DNA from: Trichopria drosophilae
Taxonomy: Eukaryota > Arthropoda > Insecta > Hymenoptera > Diapriidae
Length of the DNA stretch: 64,000 bases
NCBI GenBank assembly: GCA_030407085.1
Contig: CM059582.1
Span: 24,379,001 to 24,443,000, forward strand
Reading direction: 5' to 3'
Below are positions 1 through 12,400 of this stretch, piece by piece. The position numbers and the translations under genes were made by a program. The notes under the pieces were generated by a model. It worked only from the letters and a program-made list of their open reading frames with translations, did not search any database and had not been told where the DNA came from. Numbering within the stretch: the stretch's first letter is position 1; each line of letters opens with the position of its first letter.

Positions 1-3000
1 ATGCTTATCAAAATGGCGTCCATTTGTGTCAAATCCATGCGTAATTTCATGGCCAATAATATATCCGATTGCTCCGTAATTCATATAATTAGGTCTATGT
101 TTATTGTAGAAAGCAGCTTGTAAAATTCCGGCGGGAAATTCTGAAAAAGTTAATACCCAATAAAATACATAGCTCGTCGCTGTGAAGATCAAATGTTTAT
201 TTGTTGTTTTAGAACTAAGACGTTTTATGGTGTCTTTCTTTACCAATATAGAATAAAGATCTTCAAAACTATGTTGACCAATTCCATTTGAAATCGGGCA
301 GGAGTACAATGTTGACATCTCGAAAATTGTTTTCCATGAAATATGTTGTTCTTTAGGGCAAATAAGAAGACCCGTATTTTTTTGTTTCAAGAAAAAATTT
401 TGTTTTTCATAGTTATGCGCAATTTAAAATCCAAAAAATAGGGTACAAAACTTTTTAAAAATGGTGTATTTTCTAAAGTTTTTAATATTTTACTATTATT
501 CCTCGTGCATATGACTGTGTTATTGGTACTTTATTGATATCCAATAATGAAATTGAAAAAAAATAACAAAATGATGGCCATTTTTCGATAAAACTAAAAA
601 GTCAATTTTCTCAAAAACATCATCTTTTTTTTCTTCCGTTTTTTTACAGATTACTGGTAATATTGATAACAACATCTGAGTAGTGTCATGTCAGCTAAAA
701 GACGCTACTCGGTTGCAGAATCTTTTTTTGTTTTTAATTTAAAGTAGAAATTTTGTCAAAAAAGGACATATTTCATTTTATCTAAATTATTTAAAAACGG
801 AATATATTAATAATTGAAATAATATAAATAATTATTTCAAAAACGTGACATGCAATAAACAGACATCTCAAAAACCCGACACTTCAACAACCGACATTTC
901 CATGACTTTTGCCGTATCGTTTTTTTTTTGCAGTTTTTTTGTTATATATTGTCAAGTTTTTGAAGTGCTAGGTTTGAACATGTTGGATTTTTGAGGTGTC
1001 GGGTTTTTGCCTATCGGGTTTTTTGTATGCTGCCTTAATATATTTGTACATTATCTTTGTCTCAAGTATGTTATTAATACAATATTTTTCAATTCACTAG
1101 TAACTTTTTAATTTCAAATTTAACGCAATTCACGGCTTACGTTTTTCTTTATGTAGTTAATTCGACTCTAAAATCTGAGGTGCAAAAATTGGACTCCTCA
1201 AAAATCTGACACTTCAACAACCTGATAATTCAAAAACTCGCCAATATAAAAAAAAAACTTGAAAGAAACTGATACGTCAAATGTCATGAAAATGTCGTTT
1301 TTTTGAGACGTCGGGTTACTGCATGTCACGTTTTTGACGTATTCCCTTTTTGAAATAATTTAGATAAAACGAAATATGTCCTATCCTGACAAAATTTCTG
1401 TTTTAAATTAAAAACAACCAAATTTTTGCAGCCGAGTAGCGTCTTTTAGCGCACATGGCACTACTCAGATATTGTGACTAATATTACCATTAATCTATCA
1501 AAAAATGGAAGAAAAAAAAGATGATGTTTTTGAGAAAATTTACTTTTTTCAAAAATGGCCGCCATTTTGTTATTTTTTAATTTCTGTCAATTTCATTATT
1601 GGATATCAATAAAGTACCAACAACACAGTCATATGCATGAGGAATAATAGTAAAATATTAAAAACTGTAGAAAATACACCATTTTTAAAAAGTTTTATAC
1701 CCTATTTTTTGGATTTTAAATTGCGCATAACTCTGAAAAACAAAATTTTTTCTGAAAACAAAAAAGTACGGGTCTCCTTATTTGCCCTAAAGACCAACAT
1801 ATTTCATGAAAAACAATTTTCTAGATGTCAACATTTTACCCCTGCTCGATTTGAAATGGAATCGATCTGTTGAACTTCCAAAAAAGATATAATGTGCATA
1901 GTTATGAAAAAAATCAATACCCATTACATTTGGTCTCTGAAAAGCAAATTTCCTTTACTCTTTATTTTGTCATTATCTTATTTTAGTATTGCTCATTAAA
2001 CATATTTAATTAGTAATAAAAAGCCACATACCTAAGGCGTTTTGCAAAGGGATGTAATATGCATTTATAGTCGCTACTTCGCTGTGATCGTACCAAATAG
2101 ACTTATTGACTGGTTTTATTATCATCAGAGCTTCATTATCTAATTTAAAGGCTGTCAAGTTGAAAATATTTAAGAGATAGGTTCCCTTGTGTAATTGTAG
2201 ACTTGAAGTGAATTCATCGAGTTTTTTATCATCCCGTAATTCTTGTGGATATGCAATATAAGACGTCATCGCTGCGGCTTTCTCTAATGCGTGTTTTTTT
2301 GTTGCTGAATCCATCCAGTCCACCTAAATGTAATCAAGTAGACAGAAAATAAATAACACATTTGCATTAGGGGAGGACGTCATCGAAAATTGATTTTTAA
2401 ATGGTCAAACAATATTTCAACGTTGATAAACACTAGTATTACGATATCTAAGCAATACTTATAAAGATTTACTAAACGAAGTTAACTGCTACTCGTAATT
2501 TCGAGATATGTAGTATCTACCTCATTATACATATTATGTAGTATCACATCGACAAGTTGTTAACTTCATTGTAACTGTATAATCTGAACAATTTACGAAT
2601 AAATATATGGTAACACTCTAATGACTTCTGCCACGGTTTTTTTAAAGACACACAACTTATTATGCCACCTATTAATGGTAATTTACTCAGTGGTATAGCA
2701 GGTGTCTAACTACTGAAGCAACGATTAATACAAAAGTATGTTGAACAAGGTACTAATTGCTGAAAATGGCCTGGCTTTAGTGACCGATGAATGAACTTCA
2801 AAAGAGGCCCAGTGCTCAACATTTTGGGCATGAAGAGCTGAAGAAAAACCTCAGTCATTTCTGAGAACTGTTTTAATACTTACATTTTTGAGCATGTGTA
2901 TAAATTCAGCTCGAATATTATCATGTATATCCATCATCGAGTGCTTTATACTATTGTCAAAATGATTCCTAATGTAGCTAGCACCAACTCCCATAGGAAA

Positions 3001-5781
3001 GTATTTGGTAGCTTCTCGACTGCACGCAAATTCTTTAGCATGTCGTAATTGCTTAGAACCGGTTTTAGATTTGGGATGTTCTATATCTTTTGCCAGTTGT
3101 GGCATAAAGTGTCGCAGGAATCTCCAAACGCAATAATTCGCTATTACCTTGGGTGGCGTTTGCTTTAACAATATCGAAAGACGACTCATATATTTAAGTG
3201 GTTGGACATATACTGTAGTAGACGGAGATACACGTGCAGGTGCTCCAAAATAACTGATCAGGTATTGGCTCCATGGAATATCCGGAAGGAGAGTATTAAG
3301 TCTCTTTATAGTTACTATACTCATTTCATTATTTTCTTCTGCTGTAAGCTTTAAAATATTTTTGTTAGTACGATATTCACAATGCAATCGTTTTTCTGTT
3401 CAACAAAGTTGCGTAATTTAATACTGTACATTGTGTCAATGTATCGAGGAAAAATGTTATTGAAATAGGAAATACACGTGTTTTACAAGCTAACTAAATA
3501 TCCGTTATGCTTCAATAACTTAGATCTAGGGATTCACGTGTTTTCCAAATTTTCTGTTTACGATTCTCTGAAGTTAATCGAATGGTGTTCAAAGGACAAT
3601 ACAAAATATGATTTATTTTTGTGTTTCGTAAATGTAACTGCTCTATTTACCTGTGCCAATTTTAATTCGAAGATCAGAACTTCATGCTGTTGTTCGACAG
3701 CAGTTGCTTTATCAGCGCCCATATAGACAGCAACATTTACCATATCCCGAAAATATTCTTGAACATTCGGACTATTCTGTCCATGTTCTAAATATTCCTT
3801 GTGCAACCCGAGGGTTCCAGGTTGAAACTAAAATATGTATGTACTAAGTAATCTATATAAAAATTCGTGATTGGTAACGTTTATTATGATTTACCATGAC
3901 TATTCGCTTATTAGTATTCAATACATCATACTGAATAGATACTTTGACGAAATTGTTGCTCCAATAGCCTATTTTTCTTAATTTCGATGCAAACGTAACC
4001 CAGTGAAAGTTTTCTGCGTTCCAGTTAGAGTGCTTCATTGGCCAACCACCCACTTGTTCGATTATATCATTTATAATTAACCCATTTTCTCGAGTGGTGG
4101 AATCTACAATTTACATTACAAAACTGGAAATGATTTCTCAAAAAACTATTAGTACCGTTCTATTTTGATCACGTACCATATTTCATACAACTCTGATAAA
4201 ACTCTTTGACTAGTTTGAGAGTCCTCGGTTCATCATGTGAAATTTTCTGTCCAAGGATTCGTTTCATCTGAGCTTGTAAATGACTTTCTACTAGAACAAA
4301 ATTGTCCACTGTTTCAACTTGTGTCAGTGAGGTACGTTTCACAAATCCACCGCATGAAAATTCATAAAAATCTTCACAAGGGTTGGCTGTTAAGTTCATA
4401 TTTTTCAGCAGTTCAGAGGCTTAGGACAAACAAGAAAAGCATACACAAAGAAATAGAATTCAAATCGTCTTATTTTAGGATAATATAATCAGATTGCAGA
4501 AACCACATGGCATCGATTCTGAATTCGAAAAATATTTAATATACCTATTTCAGCTGTTTCAGCTTTCTTACGCTCATCGGTAGTCAACTGATTAAGATAC
4601 ATTTTTCCTACGATCGACAACCAAAATTAGAACACATGGATTATGCGATAGTGTTAGTTTAATAAAATTTACCTTCTAGAAGAATAGATTCGTTGCAATT
4701 CTTCTTAAATGAATCAGTCTTATACTTGTATGCACTTACTAAATTTTAAAATAAACCAATATTATCCAAGTATCGATATTGCTAATGACATAATTGCTTA
4801 ATCACTGACAAGAGCTGATTATGTAATGGAATTAACAACAATGTCAGAATGCTGAAATGTGATGTATTCATAATTATCAAACAAAAATTGTGTATTTGCG
4901 GTAAATTTCAGCATAAAAAAACAAAGAGAAGTTGATTGGAATAGTCATGGCATGTAGGAAATGGTTTCTGTTTCTTCAACTAGCGAATTTTAAGTCATAA
5001 ATTGTTTATGAATATGATATCACCTAAGCATAAGTAATAACAAAATTATTTAATGAACGGAAAGAAAGCTCGAAAGATAAGAATTCATTTACGTGTTACA
5101 TAAAACGTAGTCGTGGAGAATGCAAGAGCGATAATCATCATAGCAAGAAGTAAGTAACGTTCCAGTATAGTTCGGTTTTGCCACCTTAAAGTATAAAAAA
5201 ATATATTAATGTTCACTTTTATATCAGTAGATCAAAGTGATTAATGTTAAGTGGATTATGTGAAATAATAATGAGTATTTTATGATCTAAGTGGTCTTGT
5301 GCAATATGGATAAATCTCAGACAAATTCTCGTGAAGGATCCTCGAGGTATTTACCAAATGACAAAAGTAATTAATTTTAAAGAAGATTAGAGCGTTTTAA
5401 AACCTGTTTTTAATACTATAATTCGAAATAAAAGTTAATAAATGATTGCTTTTCTGCTACTGTGTCTTTAATATACGAATATTTATCATGATTTTAGACA
5501 AGATGATTCACGATTTTTGTATTTTCATCCCATCATCATCAACATTTGACCTTGCAATTTTAAATCCAAGGTCACACAATGCAATAAGACGTTAATATTG
5601 AAGTTTGTGAGATTTTCCCATGTAGGAATGTAACAATGTATAAATGAAATTAAGATGAAAATATGGCGAAATATTTTTGAACTTACCATGATGACGATTT
5701 GTTTATCGGTGTGCATTTATTTTGACACGGTTTGTCAGCACAAACACTTGGATATACTTTACAAATTTCATCCATCGTCAT
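1..5781 (-). CDS. M13 (neprilysin-type) zinc metallopeptidase gene 1, 3' end outside window
   Basis: Spliced gene, read leftwards. Coding exons by coordinates: 5687-5781, 5093-5184, 4673-4738, 4545-4607, 4177-4419, 3895-4103, 3651-3827, 2884-3348, 2032-2323 and 1-140 (continues left). Splice phases agree throughout and give 614 codons so far. Start chosen at 5781 (ATG ACG ATG): the short cytosolic tail it opens ends in a split Trp codon that joins in phase to the membrane exon. Seen in order: Cys-rich N-tail; signal-anchor helix ([13 protein letters not shown]); [27 protein letters not shown] substrate-binding motif; PAGILQ; and GHEITHGFD with the HExxH zinc site. The third zinc ligand (ENIAD exon) and C-terminus lie beyond position 1. 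By family this is a type II membrane ectopeptidase cleaving peptides outside the cell. The weakest point is the acceptor at 3349 (AAAG, poor pyrimidine tract), chosen because it aligns gap-free with gene 2. Confidence 0.85.
265..1885. mobile_element. Large palindromic (foldback) element in last visible intron of peptidase gene 1
   Basis: About 280-1010 is repeated in inverted orientation at about 1190-1865. Matching landmarks include TGCATATGACTG-type sequence near 510 and 1630, the GATATCCAATAATGAAATT block, GAGTAGCGTC/GACGCTACTC, and CCATTTGAAATCGxGCAGG at the outer ends. Arms are diverged by perhaps 10-15%. The centre is rich in short motifs such as CGGGTTTTTG and its complement. No coding capacity; the open frame 1637-1873 lies wholly inside the right arm. 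Outer limits are approximate and I could not define a target duplication. Confidence 0.7.
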
Positions 5782-6954
5782 AAGAAATTAAGTGTTAAAC
5801 AAGTATTTTCCATTGAAAAAATGAGCAAATCGTACAAAAATTGGCTACAAAACGTGAGTGATTTTATCATCCCAACGGTGCGCATTTTCCTCTCTTCTTT
5901 TGTGTAGTGTAACAAAAGAAGAATCTATGAATTATTTGTCGCAAATTTAATCTCGCTTATAGATGTATTGTGTAGGATACTTTATATACAAAAGCTATTA
6001 AACATTTAAATCGTTGTTACAAAAATGAGAAAGCAATGAGGACGATTATATGTAGTAAGGAACATTTCCAAATGACGTTTGCAATGATTTGTCTGCATGT
6101 GTAACAGAGAAATCACAATAGAACGTTGTATTTCAAACAAGAATCAGTCTATTTTAATAAATATATTATTATTCACCATGCGAATGAAATATGTTCATCA
6201 ATGAGTAATTGCGGGTCAGTCTGTAAAACAGCAATATTTTGATGCTGTGACTCGCCCTTTGGCATTGTACGAATCATATCTGTTCAAATATTTATATACT
6301 TGTCTATCGTATGTCCAATAAAGACAATTATTATTATTATTAATTCGTATATTAGTTTCCAAACAGCATACAATTCTTAAACAGGTCATCCGGAGCTCTT
6401 CACAAGGACACATCCAAAAAGAAGAAGTGGTTGCTTAGTTGTTAAAAACAAGCTATTAAAGAAGTCTTAAAATTAACTTCGGAGCGGTTGTATGTTTGAG
6501 ACTATAAATTTTTCTTTTTCTGATAAAGGAATCTAAATCTTTGACATTTAAGTTTATTTTACAGACACTAGATGGCGCATGCATATCAAAATTACACGCA
6601 AGTGAGTTCCCTTCGATTTCTAATAATTGTCACCCAAATATTTATAAATAATGATACATACAGAAAATTAATGAATAAATATTAAGTATAATAATTAAGT
6701 TAATTACGTCAATCAGCAATTCAAATATTTATTTTATGATGAGAGGAAAATCTCTTAAATTAAAAGATTTGTTGTAAATGAAAAGCTCTTTTGTAAAACC
6801 TCTTATTATAAAGGTGTTGTGTGGTATATTTAAAATCAACACACACACACACACACTCAAAACATTAGTGTCTTAGTTTAAGACTCGAGTGTTTTATTTT
6901 GAAATATGAGAAATGAAAACGTCTTGATAAAAGGTACTTATGACGTTGGAGACG
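5782..6954. other. Intergenic, 5' flank of peptidase gene 1; (CA)n at 6840-6857
   Basis: No gene supported. On the minus strand a TATATAAAG sequence lies about 195 bp upstream of the gene 1 start (near 5973-5981) and could serve as a TATA box, but it is unsupported otherwise. A short CA dinucleotide run occurs at 6840-6857. The rest is AT-rich. Confidence 0.4.
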
Positions 6955-7630
6955 TCAAATTGTCTTAGAATAAGACAATTTTGTCTTGACATAAGATACT
7001 GTTGTCTTAAAATAAGACACTTTTCCCTCGAGATAAGACACTGTTGCCTTGAAATAAGACACTTTTGTTTTGAGATAAGACCCCGTTGTCTTGATATATG
7101 ACACTTTTGTCTTATGATGAGACACTGTTGACTTGAGATAAGACACTTTTACCTTGAGATGAGACATGGTTTTTTTGAAATAAGACACTGCTGTCTTGAG
7201 ATAAGACAGTTTTGTCATCAGATAAGTCATTGTTGTCTGGAGATAAGACAATGTTTTCTTGAAATTAGACACTTTTGTGGTGAGGTAAGGCACTGTTCTC
7301 TTGATATAAGACATTTTGTCCTAAGATTAGACACTATTGTCTTAGAATAAGACTTTTGTCTTGAGATAAGACACTGTTGCCTTAAGATAATATACTTTTG
7401 TCATAAGATGGGACACTGTTGTCTTGAGATAAGACACTTTTGTCTTGAGATTAGACACTATTGTCTTGAGATTAAACACTATTGTCTTAAGATAAGACAC
7501 TTTGTCTTAAGATAAGAAACTTTTGTCTCCAGATGAGATACTATTGTCTTGAGATAAGACACTTTTGTCTTAAGATAAGACACTTTGTCTTAAGATAAGG
7601 CACTTTTGTCTCGAGATGAGACACTTATTC
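6955..7630. repeat. Self-complementary minisatellite, ~21-bp unit, about 30 copies
   Basis: Degenerate tandem array of GTCTTGAGATAAGACACTTTT-like units, 20-23 bp each. Each unit contains GTCTT and AAGAC facing each other across a short spacer, so every unit is a small inverted repeat and both strands read alike. The minus-strand frame at 6955-7314 merely translates the array into SYxKTxV-type repeats and is not a gene. Confidence 0.9.
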
Positions 7631-7639
7631 TTAGAATGT

Positions 7640-9448
7640 ACTTCTTACTAACATCCTCCAATACTTTATGGACACAGCCAGCGGTACATGGATAGTTGAT
7701 TAACGTATAGTATTGTTCTAATTTATTAAATACAAAAATGGACCGCTGCAAACATAAGTTTATGTTATATAATCATAGATTTAATATTTTATGCTGAAAT
7801 AGTCATGTAATGTGTGTGATGAAAAATTGTGTATTGAATAGACGGGTCACCAACAATTACTTTTTTATTTAATTAAAATTTACAATTTATTATTTATTAA
7901 TTATTATTACATTAGACGTCACTCATTGAATTGGGCTTTTAATATCTTGAGGCAAGATGCTTGTTGTTACAGTGCATTTCTTAAAGATCACTTTAATCCT
8001 ATCAATAATTATGATCACAGTAAGCGATTTTATTGTATAAATGTACCAAAATTACATACTTTATATACATGACATATTTTTCTGAATAGCATTTAAGAGA
8101 TCTTAAGACTGACTTCTTAAACATGACTTGAAGATAATAAGGGACTAGTATCGTTAGGAGATAATTTTTATTACTATTTTAATTTTATTACAAATTACAA
8201 CAAGCAAAAACAATTATAATTTAACTGTAGCTGCGTTTGAATAAGTTGTTACTAGTTTTCACAATCCAGTAATAGACTTACCACATTCAACATTATCATT
8301 TAGTTAAAAATGACAGCAATTAGTACGAGCCAAATACTGGTATTTATCAAGACAAGTGCTTGTTCCAACTGATGTCTTATGCGTCAACTTCAGATACTTT
8401 TTAGAAGAAACTTTAGTAACAAATGTAAAAAAAAACTTAACGAATTTGAACAATTAATGCAGCTCTATTTATTTTTAAATTAATTTAAAAATAAAGCTTA
8501 TCTCGGAAATAAACGAATAACGATTACAAATAAGTAAGAAAAAAAACTTACACCTGTAGGGAATCGAACTTAGGTCTCTTACTAACTCCGTTAACGCCTA
8601 CGTTACGCTGTAAGTATAGAAGTATAAAAGACAGCAATCAACAAAATTAACCTAATAAGTCCCAAATGTGCACAGTTTGAACACAGCTTTCAGCATGGAT
8701 AAAATGGATCTGAATGTTTTCCTCGAAATTTGATCTATTTTGGAGTAACAAAAAAAAGTTGCAATTTTTGAAAACCTTATGCCTTCCAGCTTAAGACATA
8801 AGTATTATCAGATTTTTTCTTCATGAAGTAAGAGCAAATGGAAACCAAACTATATTCAAACTTTCTTTGTTTAGGATTGATCTTTCTCAATACAATTTCA
8901 CATCAATGGCAATATACACTATTAAAACTTCCTCTTGCTGGAAGCGGAATACTTTTGCCGCAAGTGGAAATCCTCTTGTTATATGAGGATTATACCACTT
9001 ACAGTAAGTGAATGTAAACTTGCCGCAAGTGGATGCCGCTTGCTACACGACGACTCAAGAAGACTATTTTAAGAGTGTACAACTGGTTTTCTCTCTTCTC
9101 TTTTTTTTTATTCCAGTGTTTGTTCGCATGGAGAAGAATGGTCTTCCTTTAGACAATTGTCAATTTCAAATGGTCTTTAGTATGGATGCGTTTTTGATTA
9201 TTTATAATAAAAAGTAATATATACTTTTAAATCATCTATAATACCTCCAGTACAATTGAACAAAACAAATCATATAGTATAATAAAATAATTTTACATTT
9301 TCATGCAACGAAAGTTTATATTGAAAGTACTCTTTGAGCTGAAATCTTGAAATTTCACAGTGTTGACATCTTTTATTATAATCGTCTCATAAACAGTTAC
9401 TTAGATTTTCTATATTGTATATTCTACAAAATAAAAGCAATTCTTAAA
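7640..9448. other. Intergenic, no gene recognised
   Basis: AT-rich sequence between the minisatellite and the 3' end of peptidase gene 2. It contains the tRNA-like stretch described separately and two 13-bp copies of TGCCGCAAGTGGA (8956-8968 and 9021-9033) flanking small inverted repeats. On the minus strand an AATAAA lies near 9372, a possible poly(A) signal for peptidase gene 2. Nothing else is supported. Confidence 0.4.
8551..8611 (-). repeat. tRNA-like (SINE head or tRNA pseudogene) fragment
   Basis: On the minus strand the segment carries AGTTCGATTCCC, close to the Pol III B-box consensus GGTTCGAATCC, after a plausible A-box-like stretch (GCGTAACGTAGGCGTTAACGG). The acceptor and T stems do not pair well, so it is not a functional tRNA. 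A degenerate tRNA-derived SINE is the simplest reading. Confidence 0.35.
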
Positions 9449-12400
9449 CTACCAAAGAGTACATTTCTTTCGTGGATTCATTCTTGAACCACTTGGACAA
9501 TTGAAGTCGTTTGCAAATTCTTGAGAGTTCGCAAATGCACCAAGAAGCCGCTGTTCTGGAGCTGTATGCGTGTCTGTTAAGATGTAATTTTTCAAATAAT
9601 CTGTTGGGAAGTTAGAGCACCAAAGGTGCCCAACGCTAATCCAATACATTTGTGAATTCGTGTAGTTTAATCCTGGAAGTTGCTGTTCTTCACCGTTTGC
9701 CTTCAAGTATTTCTTGTAAGCTTTGTAAGCTATTTTTATTCCTCCGTTGTCTGCGATATTCTCACTTAAAGTTTGTACACCATTTATCTAAGAAATTAAA
9801 AATTACTCGGTACATCACTCATTAATAGTTATTTAAGTTAAAGAATTTCGTATTACCTTTAATTTTACGGAGTCCACAGTGTAATTACTATATTGCATAA
9901 TAAGGCAGTTAGATTTTTCAGCAAAATGTATACCCGCATTTTTGTCCCACCATTGGTTCAAGTTACCATTTTTGTCAAAATTACGACCGTTACTATCAAA
10001 CCCATGAGTTATCTCGTGTCCGATAACGCTACCAATACCACCATAATTAATATAATTTGGACTAATGTGATTGTAAAATACACCTTGCAAAATTGAGGCT
10101 GGAAGTTCTAAAGAATAAATGAATTAAAAAATCATATTCTCACATGGTTACTGCTGATAAAAATTTAGAGTTTTTTTATGACAATCATACTTACCCATGC
10201 CATTTTTAACAACATTATAAAATGCATTGACAACTACTAAATTGGCAAAGTCAAACCAAGATTTCTTAAATGCAGATATACGAAGTGAATGAATAGTTTG
10301 ATTCAAATTAAAAACTTTTAAATTAATTAAGTTTCCAATATAACTTTCAGGCTTTATAATTATATCTTTTGTATAATTATCTACTATTTGCATATTAGTA
10401 ATTTTAGCAGGATATGCAATCATGCTTGTCATAGCGGATGTTTTTTCAAGGGCGTAGTTCTTGGTTTTTGAATCCATCCAATCGACCTAAAAATAATGGA
10501 AATTTGGAATTCAGATTTCTAGCACCTTACTAATTTACTTACGTTTCGGACCATTTTTTTGAATTCTTCTCGGATGCCGTCAGTCATATTAACAATTTTG
10601 TGTTTTATATTATCATTGAAATAATTCTTAATGTAAAGCGCACTAATGCCAATTGGATGCAACTTAGACGCCAAAGTAATGCAATCCATTTGTTTTGTGT
10701 TTGACGAAGCCACAGAAAATTTATAATTAATATCTAGCAGTGCCTGTTCCAAGGTGAGTATTGCCAAAAGCGACATGTAATAGTTGGCCACAACCGATTT
10801 TGGTGTTTGTTTGAATGCATCTTGCAAGAGGTTGAAGAACAGTGAGTTGCTTAATTGAATGACATCGTTCTCTGTAATTCGCGTTATTGGCTCTAAATAA
10901 GCATTGATATATTTCCGAAATGGGATTAACGGAAACGCTTTTTCAAGACTTGAGATAGTTGTTCGTTGGGATCTATCCATAGTGGTCGCGATAGCCTGCA
11001 ATCAACACCAATTACAAAATACTATTTTTCATAAATGTTAGAGTACAAAATAATATTAACTTACCTGTGCAAGACTCAATTCAAACCGAAAGACTTGTTG
11101 CATTATGTTAGACACAATTTTATTATCAGCACCATAAATCACAGCTATTTTCATCACCAATCCGAAGTGCTCGTGCAATACTCGACTCGTAGGTCCTTGC
11201 ATAAAATTCTGTATGTGTGTACTTAATTGACCTGGACTGATCTATACAAATGTCTCATATATATATTTATGACATCTTTCTACAAACAACATTTTTCTTT
11301 CAACTAAGTCTTTTTACCTACCGCAATCTCTCGACGAGTTGAATTTTTTAGATCATAATTGATCTTTACAGTCACAAATGCGTTTAACCAAACTCCAGAT
11401 GACTTTAATTGTTTTGCAGAATCAACCCAATCAAATGAAGATTCATTCCACCGACTGCCTTCGATAACTGGCCAGCCTCCCACGGAATTCATCAAATTTT
11501 TAATATGTCTCATATTTTGTTGACTCGAGGGATCTAAAGATGTAAACATTTGTATTTATCAAATTTTTTGTTTATAGATCGTTTACTGGGCCACGATTTC
11601 AACGATATTATTATTCCTGTTGACCTACCGTAATTTATACAACTTTGGTAAAAATTTTTTACTTGTTGAAAAGTATTTGGCTCATTTGGAATACTTGGTT
11701 GACTCAAAATCTGTACTAACTGATGATTTAAAGAAGTTTGTACATAATTTAATTGATCAAAAGCAACCGAAGGATGTTTAATTTTTGCCCTCTTTACGAA
11801 TCCACCGCATGCAAATTTGTAAAAGTTTTCACATGGATTTACAGTGAGATCCATGTCCGCAAGCAAATCCGATCCTGATTTGTTAACAGTTTTACTGGTG
11901 ATTTAAATAAAAATGGAATTAAAATATAAATTATTTGTGCTTTACCCAATTCTGATGCGGTGGGAGGTTCTTTCACCAGATGTGACACGTGGTCATGTAC
12001 TGAAAATATGAATTAAGTTAACCAATATTATTGCTTAAGTTTGATAATGCCCGTATATTATTGTAATTGAAAGCGATAATTGTTAACGTTTTATATATTA
12101 TCACGAAAGATTAGTATGTTCACGACAATACAATAGAAAATACAAATAAAAATTGTTTATTTTAACTCACTCTTGAATTAGGAATAACATAAAATATATC
12201 GTCGAACATTAATATAGTGAAATATTACTTTTTCTGTATTTCTTGTAATGACTTTCCCTTGGTTTATTCCGTGCTTTGCGTAGAATGTAGTCTTCTGTAA
12301 ACTCCAAACCGTCTATAAATGAAACGAAAGTAATATGTAAAAATCGGAATTACTATTTTATATTAGGGCATTTCAAACGAAAATAAGGGTAGTAGTGTAA

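Noticed and set aside
6955..7630. Regular short repeats resembling a CRISPR array
   Set aside because: There are no unique spacers of constant length, units are contiguous and degenerate, and the genome is eukaryotic; it is a minisatellite.
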